From CAYRMV01 sp964425255 (GTDB lineage: Bacteria; Bacteroidota; Bacteroidia; Flavobacteriales_D; Crocinitomicaceae): a DNA stretch of 16,994 bases. Location of the stretch: contig CAYRMV010000070.1 of NCBI GenBank assembly GCA_964425255.1, positions 1 to 16,994 of the forward strand, given 5' to 3'. Below, in pieces: positions 1 through 7,533 of this stretch (the first letter of the stretch is position 1; every line of letters starts with the position of its first letter). A model generated the notes under the pieces. That model was not told the DNA's origin. It saw only the letters and a program-made list of their open reading frames with translations, and did no database searches. A program made the translations under genes and the position numbers.

Positions 1-321
1 CAAGTAGATAATAACGGAGAACAACACATTTTAACTGAAACATATCAAGCTTGTGCAATTGCAAATGAAGACAATATGATTGTTTTTCCAAATCCTTCAA
101 ACGGAAATTTCCAAGTTCAGATTGAAACAAAAGAGAATTTAGATCAAGCACAACTGATATTAATGGACATGAGTGGAAAAATAATCCACAATCAAACAGT
201 CGACATCCAAGTAGGTATATCAAGCCATTTCTTCCGGGAAGATTTAAGTATCGGAACGTACATGATTCAAGTCAAACACCCTAAATCCATTTTTAAACCT
301 GTAAAAATCAGTATTCAGTAA
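1..321 (+). CDS. 3' end of a type IX-secreted protein (C-terminal sorting domain)
   Basis: The reading frame is open from the first base of the window, so this is the C-terminal end (106 residues) of a larger protein whose catalytic or binding part lies outside. The last ~80 residues form a Por/type IX secretion C-terminal sorting domain (type A, TIGR04183-like): a VFPNPSNG motif starts the domain, then beta-strand-like segments follow, then an SIGTYMIQV segment near the end and a basic, beta-strand tail KPVKISIQ. Known for the family: the domain guides export through the outer membrane by the type IX system and is removed when the protein is attached to the surface or released. Here this implies an extracellular or cell-surface protein of unknown function. 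The gene ends 28 bp before a hairpin terminator. The sorting-domain call is secure; the identity of the upstream part cannot be told. Confidence 0.88.
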   Translation, partial: QVDNNGEQHILTETYQACAIANEDNMIVFPNPSNGNFQVQIETKENLDQAQLILMDMSGKIIHNQTVDIQVGISSHFFREDLSIGTYMIQVKHPKSIFKPVKISIQ

Positions 322-348
322 CACACCATCTCCACTACATAAAAAGAG

Positions 349-387
349 AAAAGCCATTTGATAATTTTTATCATTTGGCTTTTTTTA
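349..387 (+). terminator. Rho-independent terminator after the type IX-secreted protein gene
   Basis: The left arm AAAAGCCA plus TGATA pairs with TATCA plus TGGCTTTT with a 2x2 internal mismatch, and the right arm runs into a T-tract. It lies 28 bp after the stop codon of the truncated first gene and before the yifB start. Confidence 0.8.
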
Positions 388-439
388 TCGAATCTTATTT
401 CCTAACTTAGGGTAAATAATCACTTTTAACTAGACAATT

Positions 440-1978
440 ATGTTCGTAAAAACATTTGGAAGTTCCGTTTTTGGAATTGACGCAACAACGATAACCATTG
501 AGGTAAACATTGGTCAAGGAATCAATTTTTATCTTGTAGGCCTACCTGATAGCGCTGTGAAAGAAAGTCACCAGCGAATCAAAGCTGCTTTCACCAATAA
601 CAACCTGCGCTTTCCTGGTAAGGAAATTACCATAAACATGGCGCCTGCTGATATCCGTAAAGAAGGTTCAACCTTTGATTTACCCATCGCTATTGGTATT
701 TTAGCCGCAAGCGAACAAGTACTTTCGGAAGAACTCGAACACTTTTTGATTTTAGGTGAACTTTCTTTAGACGGAAACATTCAACCCATGAAAGGAATTT
801 TACCAATTGCATTACAAGCCAAAAAAGAAGGCTTTCGAGGTATTATTTTACCCAAAGCAAATGCACTCGAAGCAGCAATTGTTGGTGATTTAGAAATTTA
901 CGGTGTCGAAACGTTGCGAGAAGTAGTTTCTTTCTTAAACAAAGAAATCGAAATCACTCCTACAGTCATGGATATTCAAGGCGCTTTTGAAGAAAAAATA
1001 AATTTGTTTTCCGAAGATTTTCGGGATGTAAAAGGTCAAATCAACATCAAGCGATCCTTCGAAATCGCAGCTGCAGGCGGCCACAATGTTCTACTCATCG
1101 GTCCTCCAGGAGCAGGAAAATCGATGCTTGCCAAACGATTACCGACCATTCTTCCTCCCATGAGTTTGAATGAAGCCTTAGAAACGACCAAAATCCATTC
1201 GGTTGCAGGGAAAATGGGAAAAGAAATTGGACTCGTCACGCAACGACCGTTTCGAAAACCCCATCATACGATTTCCGATGTGGCCCTCGTTGGCGGTGGT
1301 GGTTATCCGCAACCCGGCGAAATATCACTTGCTCACAATGGAGTCTTGTTTTTAGATGAACTTCCAGAATACAAAAGACAAGTACTCGAAGTGATGCGTC
1401 AACCGCTCGAAGATCGAAATGTAACGATTTCAAGGGCCAAATTCACCATCGATTATCCAGCAAGCTTCATGCTCGTTGCTGCCATGAATCCATGTCCATG
1501 TGGTTATTACAACCATCCAGAAAAAGACTGTGTTTGCGGACCAGGTGTTGTACAAAAATACCTAAACAAAATCTCGGGTCCACTCCTCGATCGCATCGAT
1601 TTACATGTGGAAGTTACCCCAATTAGTTACGATGAATTAACGATTGATCAACATGGTGAAAGTAGTTTAGATATCCGTTCACGCGTGATTGCGGCACGAT
1701 TAATTCAAGAAAACAGGTACAAAAACACTCCATCCATTCATTGCAATGCGCAAATGTCGAGTAAAGATTTACGCACATTTTGCCGAATCGACGAAACAGG
1801 TAGTACAATTCTTCGCAAAGCAATGGACTCATTGGGATTGTCTGCAAGAGCATACGATCGTATTCTCAAAGTGGCACGAACCATTGCTGATTTAGACTCA
1901 TCTGAATCCATCAGTGCAAATCACCTCGCGGAAGCCATTCATTTCCGTTCATTGGATCGTTCTAATTGGGCTGGATAA
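440..1978 (+). CDS. YifB/ComM-family AAA+ ATPase (Mg-chelatase-like)
   Basis: This 512-residue protein has the full layout of the YifB family (ComM in Haemophilus and Vibrio). An N-terminal ChlI/Lon-protease-like S5 fold spans about residues 1-170, starting with the typical GSSVFGIDA and the VGLPDSAVKES segment. An AAA+ magnesium-chelatase core follows, with Walker A GPPGAGKS at 221-228, Walker B VLFLDE at 302-307 and a GPLLDRID box at about 380-387. The C-terminal helical Mg_chelatase_C domain (about 410-510) includes the conserved LSARAYDRILKVARTIADL-like stretch. Four cysteines (C352, C354, C364, C366) in the AMNPCPCGYY insertion could bind metal. ComM in other bacteria is a hexameric helicase that promotes branch migration during integration of taken-up DNA; in Bacteroidota this role is inferred only. 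It is not a true chelatase subunit, since no BchD/BchH partners are nearby. The ATG start matches the family N-terminus; folK follows after 70 bp. Confidence 0.93.
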   Translation: MFVKTFGSSVFGIDATTITIEVNIGQGINFYLVGLPDSAVKESHQRIKAAFTNNNLRFPGKEITINMAPADIRKEGSTFDLPIAIGILAASEQVLSEELEHFLILGELSLDGNIQPMKGILPIALQAKKEGFRGIILPKANALEAAIVGDLEIYGVETLREVVSFLNKEIEITPTVMDIQGAFEEKINLFSEDFRDVKGQINIKRSFEIAAAGGHNVLLIGPPGAGKSMLAKRLPTILPPMSLNEALETTKIHSVAGKMGKEIGLVTQRPFRKPHHTISDVALVGGGGYPQPGEISLAHNGVLFLDELPEYKRQVLEVMRQPLEDRNVTISRAKFTIDYPASFMLVAAMNPCPCGYYNHPEKDCVCGPGVVQKYLNKISGPLLDRIDLHVEVTPISYDELTIDQHGESSLDIRSRVIAARLIQENRYKNTPSIHCNAQMSSKDLRTFCRIDETGSTILRKAMDSLGLSARAYDRILKVARTIADLDSSESISANHLAEAIHFRSLDRSNWAG

Positions 1979-2048
1979 CTGAAATTTTAGCCAACGAAAT
2001 CAAAATTTCTATGTTACTTTGTTTAACTTGAAAATTTGAATAAAATAA

Positions 2049-2540
2049 ATGCAAAAAAACACAGTTTTTCTTGGATTAGGAACCAATCAAGGGGATAAAA
2101 TGGCTCACTTAAATCACGCAATGTGTGAAATTAATGAACAAATTGGGGAAATTATCCACATTTCATCGGTATATGAATCCGAACCTTGGGGGTTTGAATC
2201 TGAACACACATTTTTAAATATGGTGATTGAATGTACGACCGAATTAACTCCTTTTGAACTAATAAATTCTACCGAAAACATTGAGCAATTAATTGGTAAA
2301 AACAAAACAATCGACGGGAAATACTCGGATAGAAACATCGATATAGATATTCTGTTTTACAATGATTTAAAAATAAACACAGATAAACTAGCTATTCCTC
2401 ACCCTTTTATTTGGAAAAGAAATTTTGTCTATTTGCCACTTCTTGAAATTGATCCAGAAAAAATAATTTTGAAACCAAAAAACATGACTCTTGAAAACAG
2501 TTTAAGTTACTTCGATTTCAAAAAAAAACATAAATTTTAA
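2049..2540 (+). CDS. folK: 2-amino-4-hydroxy-6-hydroxymethyldihydropteridine diphosphokinase
   Basis: This 163-residue protein matches HPPK (FolK) over its whole length. The enzyme transfers pyrophosphate from ATP to 6-hydroxymethyl-7,8-dihydropterin in the cytoplasm, the step before dihydropteroate synthase in folate synthesis. Visible motifs are FLGLGTNQGD at residues 6-15, SSVYESEPWGF in the pterin-binding loop region, FLNMV, the signature YSDRNIDIDILFY at about residues 92-104 whose aspartates bind magnesium, and IPHPF with the following arginine in RNFVYLPLLEI. The sequence is visibly more A+T-rich than yifB, with runs of A and heavy use of AAA and ATT. There is no separate terminator before or after it. 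A TTACTTTG sequence at 2014-2021 could be a -7 element, but no good -33 box was found, so it may be read from its own promoter or through from yifB. Confidence 0.95.
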   Translation: MQKNTVFLGLGTNQGDKMAHLNHAMCEINEQIGEIIHISSVYESEPWGFESEHTFLNMVIECTTELTPFELINSTENIEQLIGKNKTIDGKYSDRNIDIDILFYNDLKINTDKLAIPHPFIWKRNFVYLPLLEIDPEKIILKPKNMTLENSLSYFDFKKKHKF

Positions 2541-2549
2541 ATAATACTC

Positions 2550-2581
2550 TTGCTTTTTCAAGACCTACGGCATTATTTTTG
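2550..2581 (+). promoter_or_regulatory. Bacteroidota-type promoter of the OmpA/TPR lipoprotein gene
   Basis: A TTG at 2550-2552 and a perfect TAnnTTTG element (TATTTTTG, 2574-2581) are 21 bp apart, inside the 17-23 bp range reported for flavobacterial promoters. The predicted start of transcription would leave a 5' leader of about 50 nt before the ATG at 2639. This is the best-matched promoter in the window. Confidence 0.55.
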
Positions 2582-2638
2582 AATCAAATATTGCTTAATA
2601 TTGCATAGATTAATGGATCTTAGAAACCAATTTAGATT

Positions 2639-4333
2639 ATGAAAAAACATAGCATCAAAGGATTGGCATTTATTGCTGTTGCCGGTTCAGTGGTTACAAG
2701 TTGTGACCTTATGAAGGATTTGGATTACAAAGTAACTCCAAACCCGCTAGAAATGCACGGAGACAGTGTACGTGTTAAAGTAGACGTAACTTTCCCTGAA
2801 AAAGGAATCAAGAAAAAAGCTTCTGCTGAAATCACACCTATGTTAGGGAACACAGCATTGAAACCAGTAACTTTCTTAGGTGAAAAAGCAACAGGTAACG
2901 GAACAACAATCAATTACAAACCGGGTGGAAAATACACCTACACGGATGTTGTTGCTTACCAAGAAGCTTTTGAAAATGCCGATTTAACGATCACGGGTAA
3001 AATCTCCAAAGGAGGAAAAGAAAAAGATCAAATCGATCCAATTAAAATTGCAGACGCTACGATAATCACACCGCTTTTGGTAAACAAAGATTTCAAAGTA
3101 GTTTTTGAAAAAGATAATTTCCAACGTGTCACAGAACAATCAACTTCCGCTCAAGTCAACTTCGACAAAGCGAAATCAAACTTGCGTCCAGCTGAAATGA
3201 AAGATGCGGATATCAAAGCATTGGAAGCGTGGTTAGCAGCAGCTGAAAAAAATCCAAAAATTGCGATTAAAGGTGTTTCATTAGTAGGTTTCGCTTCCCC
3301 TGAAGGTGAACAAGGTAAAAATGAATCTTTGTCAACAGATCGTGCTGAAACGGGTAAAAAAGCATCTTTGGATGTTGCTAAAAAAGCGAAAAGTACGAAA
3401 GTTACTGCTGAATCAATTTCAACTGCTGGTCGTGGTGAAGATTGGGAAGGTTTCAAAGCGGAATTGAGCAAATCTTCCATGAATGAAGACGAAAAGCAAT
3501 TGGTAATTCGTGTATTGGAAATGTACAAAGATCCTGTTCAACGTGAGCAAGAAATGCGTAACATGGCTAAAACATTTACGTTCCTTGAAAAAACAATTTT
3601 GCCAAAATTACGTCGTTCTGAAATCAAAGTTACTTACGATTTAACTGGTTATTACGACGAAGAATTAGTTGCTTTGTCTAAAAAATCAATCGATTCATTG
3701 GATGTAGAAGAAATTTTGTTCACTGCAAACAACTTAACGACTGACATGAACGAGAAATTGCGTTTATACAAAGAGGCAATGCGTTTGTATCCAAAAGACC
3801 ACCGTGCATTTAACAACGCAGGTGCAATCCAATACATGCAAAACAACATGTCGGAAGCAAAAGCAAATTTCGAAAAAGCGAACAACTTAAAAGACAACGC
3901 TATTGCGAAAAACAACTTAGGGGCAATCGCAGGTGTTGAAGGTGACCGCAAAAAAGCGAAAGATTTACTTGCTCAAGCTGGTGCTGCTGGTCCTGAAGTG
4001 AAATACAACCAAGGAATCTTGCAAATCCAAGATGGTAAATATGCAGATGCGGTTGGAAACTTAGGTGAAAACAACTTCAACAAAGCGTTGGCTCAAGTAT
4101 TGAATGGAAACAACAGTGCTGCTGTAAAAACGATTGATGCTTCTGCTGACAAAGAAAGCGCTCAAGGATATTACTTGAAAGCAATCGCTGCAGCTCGCGA
4201 CAACAAATTAGTTGATGTTGTTAGCAACTTGAAAAATGCTATCGCAAAAGATGGTTCTTACAAAGCAAAAGCATTGAAAGACCGTGAATTCTTGAAATAT
4301 GCAGAAGATGCAACTTTCAAAGCTTTGAATTAA
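2639..4333 (+). CDS. Lipoprotein with OmpA-like domain and TPR-like repeats
   Basis: This 564-residue protein starts with a signal peptide ending in the lipobox VTSC (Cys22), so it should be a lipoprotein. Residues 23-165 look like beta-rich domains, with segments such as DSVRVKVDVTFP. About residues 171-265 resemble an OmpA-family peptidoglycan-binding domain: VNFDKAKSNLRP, then VSLVGFASPEGEQGKNESLS and DRA. A charged linker (about 266-330) follows. Residues about 355-545 carry helical repeats of TPR type, for example LYKEAMRLYPKDHRAFNNAG, then AKANFEKANNLKDNAIAKNNLG. Lysine content is very high. The likely place is the inner leaflet of the outer membrane, linking it to peptidoglycan, while the TPR part binds a partner; this is inference from the domains. 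Codon use looks uniform and choice of common codons, plus a good promoter and strong terminator, suggests high expression. The HTD motif of classic OmpA is replaced by FAS, so peptidoglycan binding should not be assumed. Confidence 0.8.
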   Translation: MKKHSIKGLAFIAVAGSVVTSCDLMKDLDYKVTPNPLEMHGDSVRVKVDVTFPEKGIKKKASAEITPMLGNTALKPVTFLGEKATGNGTTINYKPGGKYTYTDVVAYQEAFENADLTITGKISKGGKEKDQIDPIKIADATIITPLLVNKDFKVVFEKDNFQRVTEQSTSAQVNFDKAKSNLRPAEMKDADIKALEAWLAAAEKNPKIAIKGVSLVGFASPEGEQGKNESLSTDRAETGKKASLDVAKKAKSTKVTAESISTAGRGEDWEGFKAELSKSSMNEDEKQLVIRVLEMYKDPVQREQEMRNMAKTFTFLEKTILPKLRRSEIKVTYDLTGYYDEELVALSKKSIDSLDVEEILFTANNLTTDMNEKLRLYKEAMRLYPKDHRAFNNAGAIQYMQNNMSEAKANFEKANNLKDNAIAKNNLGAIAGVEGDRKKAKDLLAQAGAAGPEVKYNQGILQIQDGKYADAVGNLGENNFNKALAQVLNGNNSAAVKTIDASADKESAQGYYLKAIAAARDNKLVDVVSNLKNAIAKDGSYKAKALKDREFLKYAEDATFKALN

Positions 4334-4354
4334 TATATATTGAATTTTATATTG

Positions 4355-4386
4355 AAAGCCGAGGTGAAAACTTCGGCTTTTTGTTT
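4355..4386 (+). terminator. Rho-independent terminator with GAAA tetraloop
   Basis: An 11-bp stem (AAAGCCGAGGT pairing with ACTTCGGCTTT, one G-U pair) closes a GAAA loop and is followed by a run of T. It ends transcription of the OmpA/TPR lipoprotein gene and lies 32 bp before the end of the convergent rlmH gene. Confidence 0.88.
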
Positions 4387-4418
4387 TCTAAAAGATTGAA
4401 AAAGTGTCGTAGTCCCTT

Positions 4419-4892
4419 TTAGCTGTGATGATACGGTTCCCCACGTAAAATGGTCATTCCACGATACAACTGTTCAAACAAAATCATGCGTATCATTTGG
4501 TGAGAAAATGTCATTTCTGAAAGGGAAATTTTTCCCTGAGCCGACTGATAAACCTCATCCGAAAAACCATACGCTCCTCCAATCACCAATGTCAACGCGT
4601 GTCCACCTGCATTAAATCGTTGTTGCAAAAAATCGGCAAATTTTTCAGATGTAAATGATTTTCCATGTTCATCCAACAAATACAACTGATCTCCACTATT
4701 CACTTTGGCTAAAATCAAATCGCCTTCTTGTTTTTTTATTTGGTCCACTGACAAACTTTTGGCTTGCTTCAAATCAGGAATTTCAATTCGTTCCACCGAA
4801 ATATAACGCTTCAATCGATGTAAGTATTCGTTTTCTCCTTCCACCAAAAATGTTTTCCCTGTTTTCCCGATGCAAATGACTTTAATTTTCAT
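4419..4892 (-). CDS. rlmH: 23S rRNA (pseudouridine1915-N3)-methyltransferase RlmH
   Basis: This 157-residue protein has the normal length of RlmH, a SPOUT-class methyltransferase that uses S-adenosylmethionine to methylate pseudouridine 1915 of helix 69 of 23S rRNA, acting late on assembled 70S ribosomes. It starts with the typical MKIKVICIGKTGK. The knot region shows LYLLDEHGKSFTSEKFA at about 70-87 and LVIGGAYGFSDEVY at about 102-115. Near the C-terminus come LSEMTFSHQMIRMILFEQLYR (about 124-144), RGEPYHH and one extra Ser. The YHH end is close to the conserved C-terminus of the family. The gene is monocistronic: it converges with the lipoprotein gene and diverges from sppA. A perfect TAnnTTTG element lies 22 nt before its ATG. 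Confidence 0.96.
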   Translation of the reverse strand: MKIKVICIGKTGKTFLVEGENEYLHRLKRYISVERIEIPDLKQAKSLSVDQIKKQEGDLILAKVNSGDQLYLLDEHGKSFTSEKFADFLQQRFNAGGHALTLVIGGAYGFSDEVYQSAQGKISLSEMTFSHQMIRMILFEQLYRGMTILRGEPYHHS

Positions 4893-4914
4893 GGTGCTGT
4901 TTTCAACGATGCGT

Positions 4915-4922
4915 CAAAAATA
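4915..4922 (-). promoter_or_regulatory. -7 element (TATTTTTG) for rlmH
   Basis: On the minus strand TATTTTTG fits TAnnTTTG exactly and ends 22 nt before the rlmH ATG. I found no convincing TTG at the expected -33 distance, so this is a half-supported promoter. Confidence 0.4.
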
Positions 4923-5024
4923 AGAAAAGGAAAAAGATTGGTTGCCATTCGTCCAACAGAATCACCAACCAAACAGTTCGTTTGCCTTCTAAGCAAAATC
5001 CAATCCCTGTTTCAAAAAGAATTG

Positions 5025-5032
5025 TAAATTTG
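5025..5032 (+). promoter_or_regulatory. -7 element (TAAATTTG) for sppA
   Basis: TAAATTTG fits TAnnTTTG exactly and ends 20 nt before the sppA ATG in the rlmH-sppA divergent gap. No clear -33 TTG is seen 17-23 bp upstream. Confidence 0.4.
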
Positions 5033-5052
5033 TCTCACTAACAATCAATTGT

Positions 5053-6840
5053 ATGTCAGAGAAAAAAATAACGTTTGGTCGCATTTTTTGGCCAAGTTTG
5101 GTTGCAATACTTATTGCTTCTATTATTAGTTTGGTTCTATTTTTTATTGGACTTGGTGGATTAATCGGAGGATTGAGCGAATCCAAACCGTTTCAAGTGG
5201 AAGATAATTCGGTTTTACACTTAACATTAAACGGTCAAATTGGTGAGGCTGGAAGTACGAAGTTTGATCAATCTACCTTGAGTTTGAACTCGAAAGTAGG
5301 GTTGAGCGATTTGCTTTTCGGATTCGAAAAAGCAAAAAAAGACGATCGCATCAAAGGAGTTTTCGTTGAAATCGGAAACATCGAATGTGGCTACGCAACT
5401 GCAAAAGAAATCCGTGATGCCATCAACGATTTCGAAAAAAGTGGAAAATTTGTGGTTTCCTACAACAGCGGTGAGCTTGTTTCCTTAAAAGAATATTACA
5501 TTTCCAGTGCTGCGAAGGAAGTCTACGGATTCCCAAGTTCAACCATGACATTTGTCGGTTTAGGAAGCGAACTTTCTTTCTTCAAAGGAACTTTAGACAT
5601 GTTGGATGTTGAAATGCAAGTGATTCGTGGAAAAAACAACGATTTCAAAAGTGCTGTTGAACCGTATTTCCGCACGGATATTTCGGATTCAAGCCGCGTG
5701 CAAATGGAACGTTATTTGACGAGTATTTGGAGTGAAATCCGAAACGAAATTGGATCCGATCGAAAAATTGCCCCAGAAAAACTAAACGAATATGCTGAAA
5801 ATGGGGTCATTCACCGTGTCGACGATGCAGTCAAATACAAAATGATTGACGCTTTGAAATACCGCGACGAAGTCATCAGTTTGATTAAGAAAAAAGCAAA
5901 AGTGGCTGAATCAGATAAATTGGAATTGGCTTCTTTTGAAAAATATGCGAAAAAAGGATTAACAGACAAACAAGTTATTGAAAGTATAAACGCGAACATT
6001 GCCGTGATTTTGGCGGAAGGCGACGTTTCTACCGACGGAGACGGACTTTCTTCCAATAAAATTTGCCAATATGTGCGTGAAGCAAACGACGATAAAAACA
6101 TCAAAATCATTGTTTTGCGCATCAATTCTCCTGGAGGAAGTGCTTTAGCAAGTGACGAAATTTGGCGTGAAGTGAAATTGGCAAACAAAAAGAAAAAAGT
6201 CATCGTTTCGATGGGAGATGTGGCCGCTTCGGGTGGATATTACATCGCTACTCCTGCCTACAAAATCTTTGCTGATCCAACAACAATTACAGGTTCGATC
6301 GGGGTTTTCGGTGTGATTCCATACACAGGAAAAATGCTCGAAAACAAATTGGGCTTGACGTTCGACCGCGTGCAAACAAACAAACACGCTGTGATGTCGA
6401 CCAACCGCAAATTAACGGAGGAAGAACTGAAAATCATCCAAGAAGAAGTAGACGAAATTTACGATGATTTCTTGAGCCGTGTGGCAGAAGGCCGTGGTAT
6501 GACCAAAGAACAAGTAAACCGAATTGCACGCGGACGTGTGTGGACAGGTGTAGATGCCAAACGCATTGGCTTGGTAGACGAACTTGGTGGAATCAACGCT
6601 GCGATAGCTTTTGCAAAAAAACAAGCCAAACTTTCGGAAGCGAAAATCAAGTATTGGCCGGAGAAAAAAGAAGATCCAATCGAAACGATTTTGGAACAAT
6701 TGGGCGAAGACGAAGCGCAAGCCAAAATCGAAGCAAAGCAATTGCCTGAATCACTGAAAACATACTACAAACAATTGCAACGCTTGGAAAACCTACAAGG
6801 CATCCAAATGCGCCTTCCGTTTGAGTATCAAATGAAATAA
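5053..6840 (+). CDS. sppA: Signal peptide peptidase SppA, 67K type
   Basis: This 595-residue protein has the double-domain layout of the long SppA form (E. coli SppA is of similar length). A single membrane anchor is at about residues 12-36. Two tandem crotonase-like S49 domains follow at about 55-290 and 312-530. The presumed catalytic pair is Lys199 in DFKSAVEPYF, in the N-terminal domain, and Ser393 in GDVAASGGYY, in the C-terminal domain, matching the Lys/Ser dyad formed across the two halves in the E. coli enzyme. INSPGGSALASDEIW at about 357-371 and GSIGVFG at about 414-420 are also family motifs. The enzyme cuts signal peptides left in the membrane after protein export, with its catalytic part in the periplasm. 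The C-terminal ~60 residues are charged and family-specific. The gene starts at ATG 5053, is transcribed alone and ends at a strong hairpin terminator. Confidence 0.95.
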   Translation: MSEKKITFGRIFWPSLVAILIASIISLVLFFIGLGGLIGGLSESKPFQVEDNSVLHLTLNGQIGEAGSTKFDQSTLSLNSKVGLSDLLFGFEKAKKDDRIKGVFVEIGNIECGYATAKEIRDAINDFEKSGKFVVSYNSGELVSLKEYYISSAAKEVYGFPSSTMTFVGLGSELSFFKGTLDMLDVEMQVIRGKNNDFKSAVEPYFRTDISDSSRVQMERYLTSIWSEIRNEIGSDRKIAPEKLNEYAENGVIHRVDDAVKYKMIDALKYRDEVISLIKKKAKVAESDKLELASFEKYAKKGLTDKQVIESINANIAVILAEGDVSTDGDGLSSNKICQYVREANDDKNIKIIVLRINSPGGSALASDEIWREVKLANKKKKVIVSMGDVAASGGYYIATPAYKIFADPTTITGSIGVFGVIPYTGKMLENKLGLTFDRVQTNKHAVMSTNRKLTEEELKIIQEEVDEIYDDFLSRVAEGRGMTKEQVNRIARGRVWTGVDAKRIGLVDELGGINAAIAFAKKQAKLSEAKIKYWPEKKEDPIETILEQLGEDEAQAKIEAKQLPESLKTYYKQLQRLENLQGIQMRLPFEYQMK

Positions 6841-6861
6841 AGGTATTCGATTCAAATTTAG

Positions 6862-6896
6862 AAAGGTTACTCCAGATTGATGGGGTAACCTTTTTT
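6862..6896 (+). terminator. Rho-independent terminator of sppA
   Basis: AAAGGTTACTCCA pairs with TGGGGTAACCTTT (13 bp, one G-U pair) around the 6-nt loop GATTGA, followed by TTTTTT. It starts 21 bp after the sppA stop. Confidence 0.92.
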
Positions 6897-7057
6897 GGTT
6901 TTGGGGATTTTATTGGATGATGAGAATTTTTCTCAATATGTCGTGTCGAAATTTGGGAAGGGGTTTTGTTTGATGGTTTTGTCGTCCGAATCTTTGTTAA
7001 TCTAATGAAATTGTAATTGATGACTCTGATATTTTTCTCAACTTTAAGAGCCTGTTT

Positions 7058-7083
7058 AAAATTCATTCGTTTTGAATTTTTTT
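7058..7083 (+). terminator. A+T-rich hairpin with T-tract, terminator-like
   Basis: AAAATTCA pairs perfectly with TGAATTTT (8 bp, 7-nt loop) and leads into seven T. No gene that it would terminate is visible, so it could end a small RNA or be chance in A+T-rich DNA. Confidence 0.35.
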
Positions 7084-7223
7084 CTGATTTTATACTTTGA
7101 AAAACATAGGTCAACATGTTTTAAATTATCCTAATAAATGACATCGAACTGCCCCCAACTGCGTTAACGATTACCTCCGATTATTTTCTTTTTTACAATG
7201 AGTCGGTGAATACTTCGTAATTG

Positions 7224-7302
7224 TAGCGGCATCCTCTCTTGTATTTGTGTAGTTTTACGGAACGAATACAAGAGAGATACAGCGGAAAGCGTGTTAAAAC
7301 GC
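7224..7302. repeat. Structured hairpin element flanked by AGCGG motifs
   Basis: A long hairpin has left arm 7234-7248 and right arm 7262-7276: 12 perfect pairs (CTCTCTTGTATT with AATACAAGAGAG) then three more with one G-U, around a 13-nt loop. TAGCGGCATC lies just before it and ATACAGCGGAAAGCG just after, so AGCGG is repeated in direct orientation at the stem base. A smaller GCGT/ACGC hairpin follows at 7289-7302. There is no T-tract, so it is not a standard terminator. From memory, hairpins framed by AGCGGCAT and AGCGGAAAGC are common between genes in Flavobacteriia; I cannot verify this here. It may be a dispersed repeat, an RNA-processing signal or a small RNA. Confidence 0.6.
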
Positions 7303-7397
7303 CCAGAAAACATACGCTATACTTACTCAACAACCAATCAATTACATTGACTTCCTGAATTTTCCAAAACTTTGTGTTTTTTCAAAGTTTCGGCAAA

Positions 7398-7428
7398 TTG
7401 AAGCTGTGATTTATTTGGTTTTACTTTG
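7398..7428 (+). promoter_or_regulatory. Candidate distal promoter of murB
   Basis: TTG at 7398-7400 and TTACTTTG at 7421-7428 (one mismatch to TAnnTTTG) are 20 bp apart. It would give a leader of about 100 nt before the murB ATG. It competes with the element at 7522-7529. Confidence 0.35.
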
Positions 7429-7521
7429 CAAAAACAATCTAATTCTGCAAGTTCCACCTCCTTCCCTCTATTCTTTTCACCAACCTATCTATCCATTTTC
7501 ACATCCAAGAAAAAGAATCCA

Positions 7522-7529
7522 TATCTTTG
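7522..7529 (+). promoter_or_regulatory. -7 element (TATCTTTG) abutting the murB start
   Basis: TATCTTTG is a perfect TAnnTTTG and ends only 4 nt before the ATG at 7534. A TTTC (7497-7500) lies 21 bp upstream in place of TTTG. If active, the murB mRNA would have almost no leader. Confidence 0.45.
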
Positions 7530-7533
7530 CGCC

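Larger units (their letters stand above)
6841..7533. other. Non-coding region between sppA and murB
   Basis: After the sppA terminator I see no credible gene for about 640 bp. The region holds a short palindrome TGAGAA-ttt-TTCTCA at 6921-6935, an A+T-rich hairpin with T-tract (7058-7083), a 15-bp hairpin element (7224-7302), and a candidate murB promoter (7398-7428). ATTTTTCTCAA occurs at 6926-6936 and again at 7031-7041. A long minus-strand frame across 6647-7117 overlaps the end of sppA and has no protein-like sequence. Confidence 0.6.

Noticed and set aside
3151..3528. 125-codon minus-strand frame inside the OmpA/TPR lipoprotein gene
   Set aside because: It is a shadow of the strongly biased Lys/Glu codons of the real gene on the plus strand.
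7047..7065. Possible insertion-sequence end (GAGCCTGTTTAAAATTC)
   Set aside because: It resembles some IS termini, but there is no matching inverted end, no target duplication and no transposase in the gap.
6647..7117. 156-codon minus-strand frame over the sppA 3' end and following intergenic DNA
   Set aside because: It overlaps sppA in antisense, runs through the sppA terminator, and its translation has no domain-like pattern.
7426..7533. 36-residue N-terminal extension of MurB from a TTG
   Set aside because: It is absent from MurB proteins, starts at a rare codon and covers a perfect -7 promoter element.
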